The translations under genes were made by a program, and so were the position numbers. Under the pieces are notes generated by a model. It saw nothing but the letters and a program-made list of their open reading frames with translations. It searched no databases and was not told where the DNA came from. A stretch of DNA of 64,000 bases from Fibrobacter sp. (GTDB lineage: Bacteria > Fibrobacterota > Fibrobacteria > Fibrobacterales > Fibrobacteraceae), in assembly GCA_017412605.1 (NCBI GenBank), contig JAFPWY010000003.1, positions 248,001-312,000 of the forward strand. Reading direction: 5' to 3'. Shown here piece by piece: positions 19,445-27,261 of this stretch (position 1 is its first letter; every line of letters starts with the position of its first letter).

Positions 19445-19735
19445 TCACTTGCGCAACTTGGACAGGGCCTGCAGGACCTGTGCGCGGAGTTCCCGGAGAA
19501 CTTCCGGGTCGGGATCGTGCGGGGGGAGGGGCTTGGCGTTCTTCGCCTTCAGTTCCTTCACGAGGTCGATGTCCTGTTTTCGCCAGCTCCGCTTGCCGGC
19601 CCGGTTCCGGGGGACGCTAAGTTCGGGAATATGCTTTTCCCAATAACGCAGGGTATACTCCGGCACCCCGATCATCTCGGAGACCTCCCTCGTGGACCAG
19701 TAGACCTTTTCGATTTTAAGACTGCCGTAACGCAT
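19445..19735 (-). CDS. MerR-type helix-turn-helix regulator, short form
   Basis: The product is 96 residues. A MerR-like HTH is clear: YWSTREVSEMIGVPEYTLRYWEKHIPEL, with the W/Y-rich wing, then SWRKQDIDLVKEL. There is no effector domain, only a charged C-terminal helix (EVLRELRAQVLQALSKL). Such short MerR forms with 'TLRYWEK' are usually DNA-binding regulators whose targets cannot be told from sequence. TATATT lies about 17 bases before the start on the minus strand. Confidence 0.75.
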   Translation of the reverse strand: MRYGSLKIEKVYWSTREVSEMIGVPEYTLRYWEKHIPELSVPRNRAGKRSWRKQDIDLVKELKAKNAKPLPPHDPDPEVLRELRAQVLQALSKLRK

Positions 19736-20081
19736 GTTCCTTTAAGGCAATATAAATCTTTATTCCATGATGCGCACCTGGAATCTTTCCCTTTTTTGCT
19801 GGGGTCCGATATCCTGCTGCTGCGGGCGCCCTGTTTCGTGTTGTTGCATCCCGAATGCGAATTTTAGCCAACAACACCCCTTTGGCGGCGTGTTTTTGAA
19901 ATTTCCTAACTTTATATAATTCAACGACTTACGTAAAAAAGTTAATAATCAAAATATGGAGGTTTCGCCACAAAAAATGGACTGTCCGGTCAACAAACAA
20001 TGCATTATGGCATCTCTTTTTACTTGCACTTTGCCCCGGGGAAATCTAGTTTTAGGGAGTATGGGTTTATAAGGGGTATCT
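19736..20081 (+). other. Promoter and long leader of the HExxH protein gene
   Basis: This 346-base gap between divergent genes holds TATAAT at 19915-19920, directly followed by one arm of a 15-base inverted repeat (19920-19934). A leader of about 150 bases follows. It contains a 38-codon frame (ATG 19956, stop 20070-20072) that ends 9 bases before the next gene, without a clear ribosome site. It may be an upstream ORF or chance. Confidence 0.35.
19920..19934 (+). repeat. Inverted repeat arm (left), mate at 21457-21471
   Basis: TTCAACGACTTACGT is the exact reverse complement of ACGTAAGTCGTTGAA at 21457-21471. The two arms enclose the gene at 20082-21383 and its promoter leader. No transposase or target duplication is visible. 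Confidence 0.6.
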
Positions 20082-21383
20082 ATGTCTTTCCGTTCGTTCC
20101 TTGTTGCCGGGATTGCCGTGGCCGTGCTTTCGACAGTATCTTTTGCGGAGGGCGGTGTCTCGTACACGCTCCACAAGTCGGCAAACCCGACTGCCGACGA
20201 AGAGGATGCCTACAAGCGCATCACTGCCGTCATGGATTCGGCGGTCAAGCTGTACAATACTTACTCGAACCTCTCCAAGTTCATCAACGTCTATTACTCG
20301 CCGGGAGTGCCTACGGCCGAGGCCAGCAGCAACGGCGACCTGCGTTTTGGCGAAAACCGCAGTTACATGGTGGTCCCGACGGCCATGCACGAGATGGGGC
20401 ATACGATGGGTATCGGCACGACCCAGGAATACTGGGATGCATGCCAGGACGGAGTTTTCAGGAACGACAAGGTCCAGGCTAAGCTCCGTGAACTGAGCGG
20501 CAAGTCAAGTGACGAGCTCCATTGCGACAGGCAGCATATCTGGCCGTACGGGTTGAACCAGGCCAGCGAAGTCAAGTCCGAGAAGGACCTGATTATCCAT
20601 GTGCAGCTCGTCGATTTTATCCACCAGCAGCTATTTAAAGAGGCGTTCTATAAGCAGGGGAGGATCAAGTCCCTCGCCAACTCCAAGTGCATGGGGATTA
20701 CCTCCGACAACGCGCTTGAGCTGATGGACTGCTCCAAGGAAGAGACCTTCGTGAAGATTTTCTCCGTGGGCGACAATCCGGTCACCTATTATATTAAGCT
20801 CGGGAGCCGCGTGGTGGATATCCCGAACGAATCCACGGCTGCAGGCATTGTCGCCTCGACCTACGGCTACAACGGCGGTGCGCACCAGCGGTACGTGTTC
20901 GACGATGCCGGAGTCAATATGCCGAACGCGTTCCTGCTCAAGAACCACAAGAGCGGGCTCTACCTGCAGGCAGTGGGTACACAGGTGCAGCAGAACCGGA
21001 AGGTAGACCGCGACGAATCCTTCATCTGGCAAATCGAGGAGGACGCCTCCGCGCCCGACACCTCCAAGGCCCCGGACACGACGAAGACTGCCGACACGAC
21101 CAAGGCCAAAGATACCACAAAGACGCCGGATACGACAAAGGTCGCGGATACTTCAAAGACGCCAGATTCGTCCAAGGTTACCGACCCGACGAAGCCGGCC
21201 GACACCTCAAAAGTTGCGGATTCTTCCAAAACCGGAGACTCGTCAAAGGCGTCAATCGCCCGAATCCGGGATCCGAAGGTTGACCTCGCTCCGGCCAGGG
21301 CATTTGACCTCAAGGGCAGGAGCCTCGGCAGGCAGCCACTCGGTCGCAACCGCGCCTCGCATACCGTCATATTCCGCAAGTAA
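20082..21383 (+). CDS. Secreted HExxH protein with a lectin-like domain and PDTSK repeats
   Basis: The product is 433 residues; AAGGGG precedes the ATG. A signal peptide ends near SFAEG. The catalytic-type domain has AMHEMGHTMGIGT: H103, E104, H107 and G110 fit HExxHxxG, but the residue expected to be the third metal ligand of metzincins (position 113) is Thr. A ricin/beta-trefoil-like region follows (about 210-330; GSRVVDIPNES, NHKSGLYLQAVG, SFIWQIEED). Then come about ten hexapeptide units of the (P/A)DTSK type and a basic C-terminal tag, AFDLKGRSLGR...FRK. It is probably an exported zinc protease or inactive relative. A strong terminator follows. Confidence 0.65.
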   Translation: MSFRSFLVAGIAVAVLSTVSFAEGGVSYTLHKSANPTADEEDAYKRITAVMDSAVKLYNTYSNLSKFINVYYSPGVPTAEASSNGDLRFGENRSYMVVPTAMHEMGHTMGIGTTQEYWDACQDGVFRNDKVQAKLRELSGKSSDELHCDRQHIWPYGLNQASEVKSEKDLIIHVQLVDFIHQQLFKEAFYKQGRIKSLANSKCMGITSDNALELMDCSKEETFVKIFSVGDNPVTYYIKLGSRVVDIPNESTAAGIVASTYGYNGGAHQRYVFDDAGVNMPNAFLLKNHKSGLYLQAVGTQVQQNRKVDRDESFIWQIEEDASAPDTSKAPDTTKTADTTKAKDTTKTPDTTKVADTSKTPDSSKVTDPTKPADTSKVADSSKTGDSSKASIARIRDPKVDLAPARAFDLKGRSLGRQPLGRNRASHTVIFRK

Positions 21384-21404
21384 ATACAGAACTTAAACGT
21401 GAAT

Positions 21405-21428
21405 GGCCGCTTGCAAAGCGGCCTTTTT
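21405..21428 (+). terminator. Terminator of the HExxH protein gene
   Basis: GGCCGCTT (21405-21412) pairs with AAGCGGCC (21416-21423) over a GCA loop, followed by TTTTT. Confidence 0.8.
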
Positions 21429-21456
21429 AATTGGGAAATCACGAATCAGCAGTTTA

Positions 21457-21486
21457 ACGTAAGTCGTTGAAAAATAAAGACTTACG
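21457..21486 (+). repeat. Inverted repeat arm (right) and local hairpin
   Basis: ACGTAAGTCGTTGAA (21457-21471) is the mate of 19920-19934. Its CGTAAGTC (21458-21465) also pairs locally with GACTTACG (21479-21486), which is followed by TTTTT. Confidence 0.5.
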
Positions 21487-21501
21487 TTTTTCAGCGAACA
21501 C

Positions 21502-21528
21502 AAAAAAAGACCGTTCGTTTGAACGGTC
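21502..21528 (-). terminator. Terminator of the rpoZ-like gene
   Basis: GACCGTTC (21509-21516) and GAACGGTC (21521-21528) form an 8-bp stem with a 4-base loop. On the minus strand a run of seven T (21508-21502) follows. Confidence 0.75.
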
Positions 21529-21553
21529 CAATTTCTTTTCCGATTCCGGAGAA

Positions 21554-21886
21554 TTACATGCCGAAGGCGTCGTCAGCCTGGGCGCTCACGTCCGGAGAGA
21601 TTTCCGTGATGGGAGAGGAGGCTTCGGCTTCCGGGGCGAAAGCGGCTGCGCTAGCAGCTTCGGCGGGAGCGTCGTTGGAGGTCTTTTCGGTCATCGAGAG
21701 CTTGCCTTCCTTGAACTTGTACATGGCAATCGTGGTCGGCTTCTTGGTGAGTTGAATGAATCCCTGTCCTGCTTGCTTATTAATGAAGCGAGCCTCGTGC
21801 GCCATCATGACGACAGCACGAAATACAGAGCCCTGACATTGTTCATTGGAATAGATGTCGTCCAGGTAAACTCTCTGATCAGGCAT
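21554..21886 (-). CDS. rpoZ: Probable RNA polymerase omega subunit (Rpb6-like)
   Basis: The product is 110 residues. The first 60 fit the omega/Rpb6 pattern: RVYLDDIY, then GSVFRAVVMMAHEARFINKQ (the 'RF-lV-vAa-RArq' helix), then KKPTTIAMYKFKEGKL (the 'KpTtiAl-Ei-eGk' strand). The last 45 residues are an Ala/Glu/Ser-rich acidic tail, as in many omega subunits. Omega helps assemble and stabilise the beta' subunit. The gene lies 24 bases downstream of tRNA-Ser on the same strand and is probably co-transcribed from the tRNA promoter. Homology is inferred from pattern only. Confidence 0.65.
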   Translation of the reverse strand: MPDQRVYLDDIYSNEQCQGSVFRAVVMMAHEARFINKQAGQGFIQLTKKPTTIAMYKFKEGKLSMTEKTSNDAPAEAASAAAFAPEAEASSPITEISPDVSAQADDAFGM

Positions 21887-21910
21887 TTGGACCTCTGGAA
21901 AAAGTTTTAG

Positions 21911-21995
21911 AAGAGGGAGAGGGATTCGAACCCTCGTTACCGTAAAGTAAACACGCTTTCCAAGCGTGCGCCTTCAACCACTCGGCCATCCCTCC
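21911..21995 (-). tRNA. tRNA-Ser (anticodon GGA)
   Basis: Read on the minus strand, the 5' acceptor GGAGGGA pairs with TCCCTCT (21912-21918; one G-U pair). The D-arm GGCCGAGTGGTTGAAGGC is typical of serine, and the anticodon loop TTGGAAA sits in the stem CACGC/GCGTG. A long variable arm (class II tRNA) and the T-arm GAGGG-TTCGAAT-CCCTC complete the cloverleaf. It would decode UCC/UCU. CCA is not encoded, and the apparent discriminator base is U rather than the usual G. Confidence 0.95.
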
Positions 21996-22011
21996 TTAGG
22001 ATGTGGAGCCA

Positions 22012-22040
22012 AATATAGTTTATTCCATTTCGTTTGTCAA
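22012..22040 (-). promoter_or_regulatory. Sigma-70 promoter of tRNA-Ser
   Basis: On the minus strand TTGACA (22040-22035) is followed by exactly 17 bases and TATATT (22017-22012). The tRNA 5' end is 16 bases further on. It is the best sigma-70 match in the window and helps calibrate the host's -10 element. Confidence 0.85.
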
Positions 22041-22100
22041 GCGACTTGGGCGCTTTTTTGCATATTTTTTGCGAAAAAAACAAAAAATATTGCCACAAGC

Positions 22101-22135
22101 CTCGTGCATCGCGCCTCGAACCTCGTGCCTCATAC
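22101..22135 (+). repeat. Heptad repeat, CTC-N4 type
   Basis: Five 7-base units: CTCGTGC, ATCGCGC, CTCGAAC, CTCGTGC, CTCATAC. The array directly abuts the end of the M3 peptidase gene (22137). Confidence 0.6.
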
Positions 22136-22136
22136 C

Positions 22137-23828
22137 CTACATCTTGCTAATTTCGTCCCAAACGGTCTGCACCAGCGGCTCAATGGTCTTCGGGGTGAAG
22201 TCGAACTTGATGCCCGCTGTGCTGAACATTTCGGGGATTGACACGCTGTAGCCGAGGCTTTCAGCCTTGAAGAGTTTGTCGATGGCAGCCGGACCTTCCT
22301 TCTTGAAGTTCGCCCAGACCTGCAGGGCGCCCAGCTGAGCAATACCATATTCAATATAGTAGAACGGGCACTCGAACAGGTGGAGCTGCTTCTGCCAGAG
22401 GTTCCGGCGGACAGCCTCGAGCCCGGAGTAGTCCACGCCAGCGTCGTAGCGGGACATGATTTCGTCCCAGATGTCGCTGCGGTCTTCTGCCGTATGTTCG
22501 GGATATTCGTAAAGCCTGTGCTGGAAGCTGTCGATGCTCGCCACCCACGGGAAAAGCCAGACGACGTCGGCCAGTTCGCCCAAGACGCTGCGCTGGATGG
22601 ATTCATTGTCGTCGCCGTAGAACGGCTTGAGGTTCGACATGCCGATGAGTTCCATGCTCATGCTCGCCACCTCGGCAAATTCCGCCGGCACATCGCGGTA
22701 CGGGAAAATCGGCTGGTTTGCAAGCGCAAACTGGTGGAACGAGTGGCCCGATTCGTGCAAAAGCGTGTAGATGTCGCGGTCCGTGGCGGCCGAGTTCATG
22801 AAGATGAAGGGGAGGCGGCTCTCGTCGAAACCGATCTGGTAGCCGCCCGGGGCCTTGCCGAGCCTGGAATCCGGGTCGATGAGCTTCTTGGCCTGCATCT
22901 CGCGGGCCCACTTGCCCGCCTGCGGGTGGACACCCTCGAAAATCTGGTCAACCTTCTCGATAAGTTCCTCGCCGGTCTTGTACGGAGTCAGCGGCGGACG
23001 GTTCAGCGGGTCAACATCCAAGTCCCACGGGCGCAGGCGTTCGAGGCCCATCTTCTGGGCGCGGCGCTTGTACATTTCGCGCTGGAGGGGGAGAACAAGC
23101 TTCTCGATGCTCTCGTGGAAGGCCTTGCAGTCGTCCGGAGTGTAGTCGAAGCGGCGCTTGGCGAGGAAAATGTAGTCGATGTAGTCCTTGCAGTGTGCGT
23201 TCTTGGCAATCTTGTTGCGGATCTGGAAAAGCTTGTCGAAGGCGTCGTCGAGCGGCTTCTTGTCTTGCAGGCGGCGTTCCCAGACGGTTCGCCAGGCCTT
23301 TTCGCGCAAGTCGCGGTCAGTCCTTTCGAGGTAGGCTCCGACCTGCTGCAGCGTCTTGACGCTTCCGTCGAACTCGACGCTCATGCCGCCGGTAATCTTC
23401 TGGTAGTCCTGGATAGCCTTGGTTTCTTCGGTCGAGAGGGGGATGTTTCTCGGGTCGAACAGGTCCAGCGAAACCTGGACGCTCTTGAACCAGATGCCGA
23501 ATTCGCCCTTCAGGTTGTTGAAGCAGGGGTGGGCGACGAGCTTCTTGTTCAGCTTGTCGTCGTACTCGTTCGAGATGGGCTCGATATTTTCAATAAAATC
23601 CCCGTAGGCCTTGGCGGCGGCCTCGTCCTGGGTATTCAGCGTCATCGCCACGTAGCGGCGGCTGGAAACCTCGGCCAACACGGAATCCAGCTCGCTCCAA
23701 TTGAAAATCCAGTTGCGCAGGGCGTCGGGCGAGGGCGCGAGCTCGGCGGTGAGGAGCGATTGGAATAGGGAAGTCACCAGTGCGACGTTATCGGGATTAA
23801 AATCTTGCGGTACAAACTTGCGAGTCAT
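22137..23828 (-). CDS. pepF: M3-family oligoendopeptidase (PepF-like)
   Basis: The product is 563 residues and lacks a signal peptide. The zinc-binding HExxH lies in LLHESGHSFHQFAL (H358, E359, H362), with the downstream ligand region EFAEVASMSMELIG giving the third ligand Glu. The M3 family (thimet/PepF) degrades cytoplasmic oligopeptides of about 5-20 residues. The ATG follows the lipoprotein gene's TAA without a gap, and the ribosome site GGAGG is inside that gene's last codons, so the two are translated together. Length and HESGHSFHQ fit the M3B oligoendopeptidase group. Confidence 0.88.
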   Translation of the reverse strand: MTRKFVPQDFNPDNVALVTSLFQSLLTAELAPSPDALRNWIFNWSELDSVLAEVSSRRYVAMTLNTQDEAAAKAYGDFIENIEPISNEYDDKLNKKLVAHPCFNNLKGEFGIWFKSVQVSLDLFDPRNIPLSTEETKAIQDYQKITGGMSVEFDGSVKTLQQVGAYLERTDRDLREKAWRTVWERRLQDKKPLDDAFDKLFQIRNKIAKNAHCKDYIDYIFLAKRRFDYTPDDCKAFHESIEKLVLPLQREMYKRRAQKMGLERLRPWDLDVDPLNRPPLTPYKTGEELIEKVDQIFEGVHPQAGKWAREMQAKKLIDPDSRLGKAPGGYQIGFDESRLPFIFMNSAATDRDIYTLLHESGHSFHQFALANQPIFPYRDVPAEFAEVASMSMELIGMSNLKPFYGDDNESIQRSVLGELADVVWLFPWVASIDSFQHRLYEYPEHTAEDRSDIWDEIMSRYDAGVDYSGLEAVRRNLWQKQLHLFECPFYYIEYGIAQLGALQVWANFKKEGPAAIDKLFKAESLGYSVSIPEMFSTAGIKFDFTPKTIEPLVQTVWDEISKM

Positions 23829-24512
23829 TTAAAAGCCTCCGGGCAAAATAGCCCCAACCCAGTTGTTCACGATGCCATTGATAATGGAAGTCGTTACGGT
23901 TTCCATGATGTTGTTCATTTCCTCGTCGGAAATGTCGCGTTCGATGTTAAAGTCTAGCGGAATTGTCTTGCCGTCGGAATCCAGGGCGACCTCGATGACG
24001 CCCACAATCTTGAAATGCCGGACGGTGGGCAGCTTGAAGATGCGCCAGTCCAGCGGGAACTGCGTCTTGACGGACAGGCTGTTCTTGCCGGGCTTGAGCA
24101 GGCTGGAATCCTTGAGCGACACCGGCAGCGTGATAATCGTGTCGAGCGTGATGTTCGCGTTGAACGAGCGGATCCACAGCGTGTCCTTGCTCCCGTTCGT
24201 CGCCGAAAGAGCGATACCCAGGCAGGCCGTCCCGAGTTCCTTCTCGATAATGCCGCGGGAGAAATTCTGCAACGTCGTGACGACCTGGGGGTTCGGCAGC
24301 AGGCTTGACGAGAGTCCCTTTTCCGGGAAAAGCGCCTTATTGATATTGACCGAGTCCAGCGAGATAGCCTCGAATTCCAGCTTTGTCTTGGAAAGGATAT
24401 CGGCCGCCGTAATCTTCTTGGTGACGGCACAGCTAGAGAACATTACGAGGCAAAGGAAAGATATAAGCAGAAAAGCCGCCATTCCCGGCGAACGAACAAA
24501 AAGTCGAAGCAT
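23829..24512 (-). CDS. Lipoprotein of unknown function, upstream partner of pepF
   Basis: The product is 227 residues from the ATG at 24512, preceded by GGGAG 9 bases upstream; an ATG at 24536 has no ribosome site. The hydrophobic stretch and lipobox MFSSC mark a lipoprotein (mature sequence AVTKKITAADIL). The body has alternating strands (LEFEAISLDSVNINKALF, LWIRSFNANITLDTIITLPVSL, FKIVGVIEVALDSDGK) that could form an LEA-like or AsmA-like beta fold. It is in an operon with the M3 peptidase. I do not recognise the family. Confidence 0.6.
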   Translation of the reverse strand: MLRLFVRSPGMAAFLLISFLCLVMFSSCAVTKKITAADILSKTKLEFEAISLDSVNINKALFPEKGLSSSLLPNPQVVTTLQNFSRGIIEKELGTACLGIALSATNGSKDTLWIRSFNANITLDTIITLPVSLKDSSLLKPGKNSLSVKTQFPLDWRIFKLPTVRHFKIVGVIEVALDSDGKTIPLDFNIERDISDEEMNNIMETVTTSIINGIVNNWVGAILPGGF

Positions 24513-24723
24513 GCTCGTAAATCTCCCTAGTCCCATATTTTTTCTGTAAATCTCATGGTTCGTCTGTCTAAGGACAATATAACAAATTAACGAGAAAGCC
24601 TTGGCTCCAAAAAGGCGCAGGAGCCAAAAGTGGCGTTTTGCCGTGATTCTAATCCTCGAAAATTAGCCTACGCTATATTGCCGATAATGCGGATTATGTA
24701 AACTAAATAATCGGATTTTAATC
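24513..24723. other. Intergenic region without a gene
   Basis: A TATATT-like element (minus strand, near 24580) precedes the lipoprotein gene. The rest is AT-rich, with no hairpin or frame I would support. Confidence 0.4.
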
Positions 24724-24749
24724 AAAAAACGGAGGTTCTATACCTCCGT
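24724..24749 (-). terminator. Terminator of the GH5 gene
   Basis: ACGGAGGT (24729-24736) pairs with ACCTCCGT (24742-24749). On the minus strand the stem is followed by TTTTTGATT. Confidence 0.75.
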
Positions 24750-24776
24750 TCTCCTTTTGGGCTTTTTTCGTGTCAC

Positions 24777-26333
24777 CTACCTGATGTCGACTTTCAGGAA
24801 TTCCTTGCCGCTTTTCGCCACGTAGAGCCCGCGGTTCAGTCCCTGCAGGTTCATGTTCTTGCCAGCGCTGCGTACCAGGTTGCCGTTCATGTCGAACAGA
24901 CGGATGTTGGCAGATGCCCGGAGCAAACATCCATCGCGGGCAAGTCCTGTGGAGAATTTTACCGTGGCAGAAGGCACCGAGCGCAAGCCCGTCCAGCCAC
25001 ATTCGGGAATCATCGCGTCGCACAGAGGTACCGAGCTGGATGACCCTGGCGAAGCGACGCTGGAGCTCGATGATGGAGAGCCGCCTTCAACAAAGTCGTC
25101 CATGTGCGTAATCCCGTTGTTCACGTAATCCGGCAGCCCGTAGGCCTTGCGCATTATATTCAGCACTTCCATGTCGAACACGGAGCCGTCTGGTTCACTC
25201 TGCCTGCGGATGACGGTCATGTTGTTTTCGCCCTCATGGCCGGTGTCCCAGGCGATGGGTACGACCTTGTTCCTCTTGGCGGAATTCATCAGGTAGTCGT
25301 AATAGGCGAGTCGGCCTTGCCGGTGCATATCGTAATTCGAACCGGTAAGCACGCCTACGCGGTCGTTTGCACCAAATTCACCGATAATCACGGGCACGCC
25401 CTGGTCCACGAAGTTCGCCTTCATTTTCCCGAACTGGTCATCCATGCGGTCGCCGGTGCAGGGGTCCCCCATCGCGTTTGCCCAGGAATTGTAGCCACAG
25501 TTGTGTACGATGTCCTCGCCCGTTGCCAGGTTTTCCGTTCCCCAGTAATACTGCGGCTCGACGATAGCACCCCAGTCGGCGGGCTCGTTCATGAGCGTGT
25601 ACGTGTACGGATCGTAATAATGCACCTCCACCATCAGGCGATTTTCGATGACATCATTGGGGAGTTTGCTCACGGGCATAACCTCGCAGCTGCGGTCTAT
25701 GCTCGTCGAAGGTCCCTGGATGATCAGCGTACGACTCCCGTTGTTGCCGCCCGTCGCGCGCACGGCGTCCACGAAGGTCTGATGGTACGTCATCAGGATT
25801 TCCGTCTCGTGCTGGTAATTGTCGTCAGTCGTGGCGGGTTCGTTTGCACTCGCGAAAAGCAAACGCTCATTATAATCCTTGAAATGCGTGGCAATTTGCG
25901 TCCAGTAGGCTTTCTGCTTGGCGTTTACCTCGTCTTTCTTGTCGTCGCTCAGGTTGCCTTCGAGCCAGCCGCCGTCCCAGTGGATGTTCAGAATCGTGAC
26001 AAGTCCGGCTCGCATGCATCGGTCGACCACCACCTGAACCGAATCCATCCAGCTCTGGTTAATGACACCGTCTTTGGCGTGACTATCCCAGGCGCACGGG
26101 ATGCGGATGGTGCTGAAACCCGCCGCTTTCACGGAATCGATGTAGGTCTCCGTCGGGAACTTGTTGCCCCAGCCGGTCGGATTGCCCGGAACCTCCATCG
26201 TGTTGCCGATGTTGATGCCGAAGCCCATCTGGTTGAAGATTTCGGTCGCAGTCGGGAGCGTTTTTGCCGCCGCAGGTACGACCAAAGAGAATGATGCGGC
26301 CATAGCCGCAGTCCATAGGATGCGTTTTTTCAT
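24777..26333 (-). CDS. Secreted endoglucanase, glycoside hydrolase family 5
   Basis: The product is 518 residues from MKKRILWTAA; GGGGT precedes this ATG, and a start at 26348 would sit before it. A signal peptide ends at VVPAAAK. The GH5 barrel opens with MGFGINIGNTME. It has RIPCAW, NIHWDGGW, the acid/base E165 in FASANEP, VHYYDPYTYT and the nucleophile E319 in VIIGEFGAND. A SSSSS...SSSS linker and a C-terminal module (LFDMNGNLVRSAG...GLYVAKSG...DIR) of the type IX sorting kind follow. It probably cleaves internal beta-1,4 bonds of cellulose or mixed-linkage glucan outside the cell. The family is firm; subfamily and substrate are inferred. Confidence 0.9.
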   Translation of the reverse strand: MKKRILWTAAMAASFSLVVPAAAKTLPTATEIFNQMGFGINIGNTMEVPGNPTGWGNKFPTETYIDSVKAAGFSTIRIPCAWDSHAKDGVINQSWMDSVQVVVDRCMRAGLVTILNIHWDGGWLEGNLSDDKKDEVNAKQKAYWTQIATHFKDYNERLLFASANEPATTDDNYQHETEILMTYHQTFVDAVRATGGNNGSRTLIIQGPSTSIDRSCEVMPVSKLPNDVIENRLMVEVHYYDPYTYTLMNEPADWGAIVEPQYYWGTENLATGEDIVHNCGYNSWANAMGDPCTGDRMDDQFGKMKANFVDQGVPVIIGEFGANDRVGVLTGSNYDMHRQGRLAYYDYLMNSAKRNKVVPIAWDTGHEGENNMTVIRRQSEPDGSVFDMEVLNIMRKAYGLPDYVNNGITHMDDFVEGGSPSSSSSVASPGSSSSVPLCDAMIPECGWTGLRSVPSATVKFSTGLARDGCLLRASANIRLFDMNGNLVRSAGKNMNLQGLNRGLYVAKSGKEFLKVDIR

Positions 26334-26451
26334 GTTTACCCCATACAAACAACAATATGAATATAGGTCAGGAATGGCGTTATTTGACGCAAATAGGGAA
26401 ATTTCCCATTGACAAAAAATCTATCCCGGGTAAAGCATGTGCCAAACTGTC

Positions 26452-26501
26452 GTTTTAAATTGAAACAGGGCTTCCCCGCTTTGAATTGGCATAAAAATTG
26501 C
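26452..26501 (+). promoter_or_regulatory. Sigma-54-type promoter and upstream palindrome of grpE
   Basis: TTGGCA (26486-26491) and TTGC (26498-26501) put GG and GC exactly 10 bases apart, the sigma-54 (RpoN) -24/-12 spacing. Upstream, GTTTT-AAATT-GAAAC (26452-26466) is a one-mismatch copy of the GTTTC-N5-GAAAC palindromes found before dnaK. Start site about 26513. Confidence 0.7.
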
Positions 26502-26575
26502 TATCTTTGGCACGAAAAATGTAAAACGTGCGCCCGCAGGGTTTTCTCGGGCGATTATATATAAGGCAATTTGAA

Positions 26576-27229
26576 ATGGCTGAAGATAAAAACGAACAGG
26601 AACCGACCGCAGAAGAAAAGGCAAAATTCGAACAGGACGTGCTCAAGGCCGCCGAAGACGCAATGAAGATGGAAGCCGAGGCGAACAAGGCTGACGAAGC
26701 TCAGGCCGAAGCTGCCGCCGAGCAACCCGCTGAAACCGCAGACCAGCCCGCTGACCAAGCTCCCGAATCTACAGAATCTGCCGAGGACGTGCTCAAAGCC
26801 GAACTCGCTGCCGCCAACGACCGTAACCTGCGCCTGATGGCCGAATTCGACAACTTCCGCCGCCGTAGCGCCAAGGAACAGCTCGAACTTATCGAGACCG
26901 CGAACGGCAAGCTCCTGGAAAAGCTCTCCGAAGTGCAGGACAACTTCGAGCGCGCTTTCGCGAGCGAAAACAAGGCCCAGGATTTGGAAGCCTTCGAAAA
27001 AGGCATGCAGATGATTTACAACCAGTTCGCAAAGATTTTGACCGACGCGGGCCTTGAGCAAATCGACCCGACCGGCGCGGAATTCGACCCGAACATGCAC
27101 GAAGCCCTGATGCAGCAGCCCAGCGAGACCGTGCCCGAAGGCCACGTAGTGACCGTCTTCCAGAAGGGCTACAAGCTCAAGAACAAGATCTTGAAGACCG
27201 CGAAGGTGATTGTCTCGTCCGGGAAGTAA
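26576..27229 (+). CDS. grpE: GrpE nucleotide-exchange factor
   Basis: The product is 217 residues from MAEDKNEQEP; the upstream frame to 26528 covers the leader. A long acidic Ala/Glu-rich N-terminal tail precedes the GrpE coiled coil (AELAAANDRNLRLMAEFDNFRRRSAKE, where the FDNFRRR pattern is diagnostic) and the beta-wing (MHEALMQQPSETVPEGHVVTVFQKGYKLKNKILKTAKVIVS). GrpE releases ADP from DnaK. dnaK lies 3.8 kb downstream in its own unit with the same type of promoter. Confidence 0.93.
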   Translation: MAEDKNEQEPTAEEKAKFEQDVLKAAEDAMKMEAEANKADEAQAEAAAEQPAETADQPADQAPESTESAEDVLKAELAAANDRNLRLMAEFDNFRRRSAKEQLELIETANGKLLEKLSEVQDNFERAFASENKAQDLEAFEKGMQMIYNQFAKILTDAGLEQIDPTGAEFDPNMHEALMQQPSETVPEGHVVTVFQKGYKLKNKILKTAKVIVSSGK

Positions 27230-27261
27230 TCCCGCACAATCTCCTCCCCTTTTCTCACAAA

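Noticed and set aside
19920-21471. Insertion sequence bounded by inverted repeats
   Set aside because: The enclosed protein is a secreted HExxH protein, not a transposase, and no target duplication is seen. Reported only as an inverted repeat.
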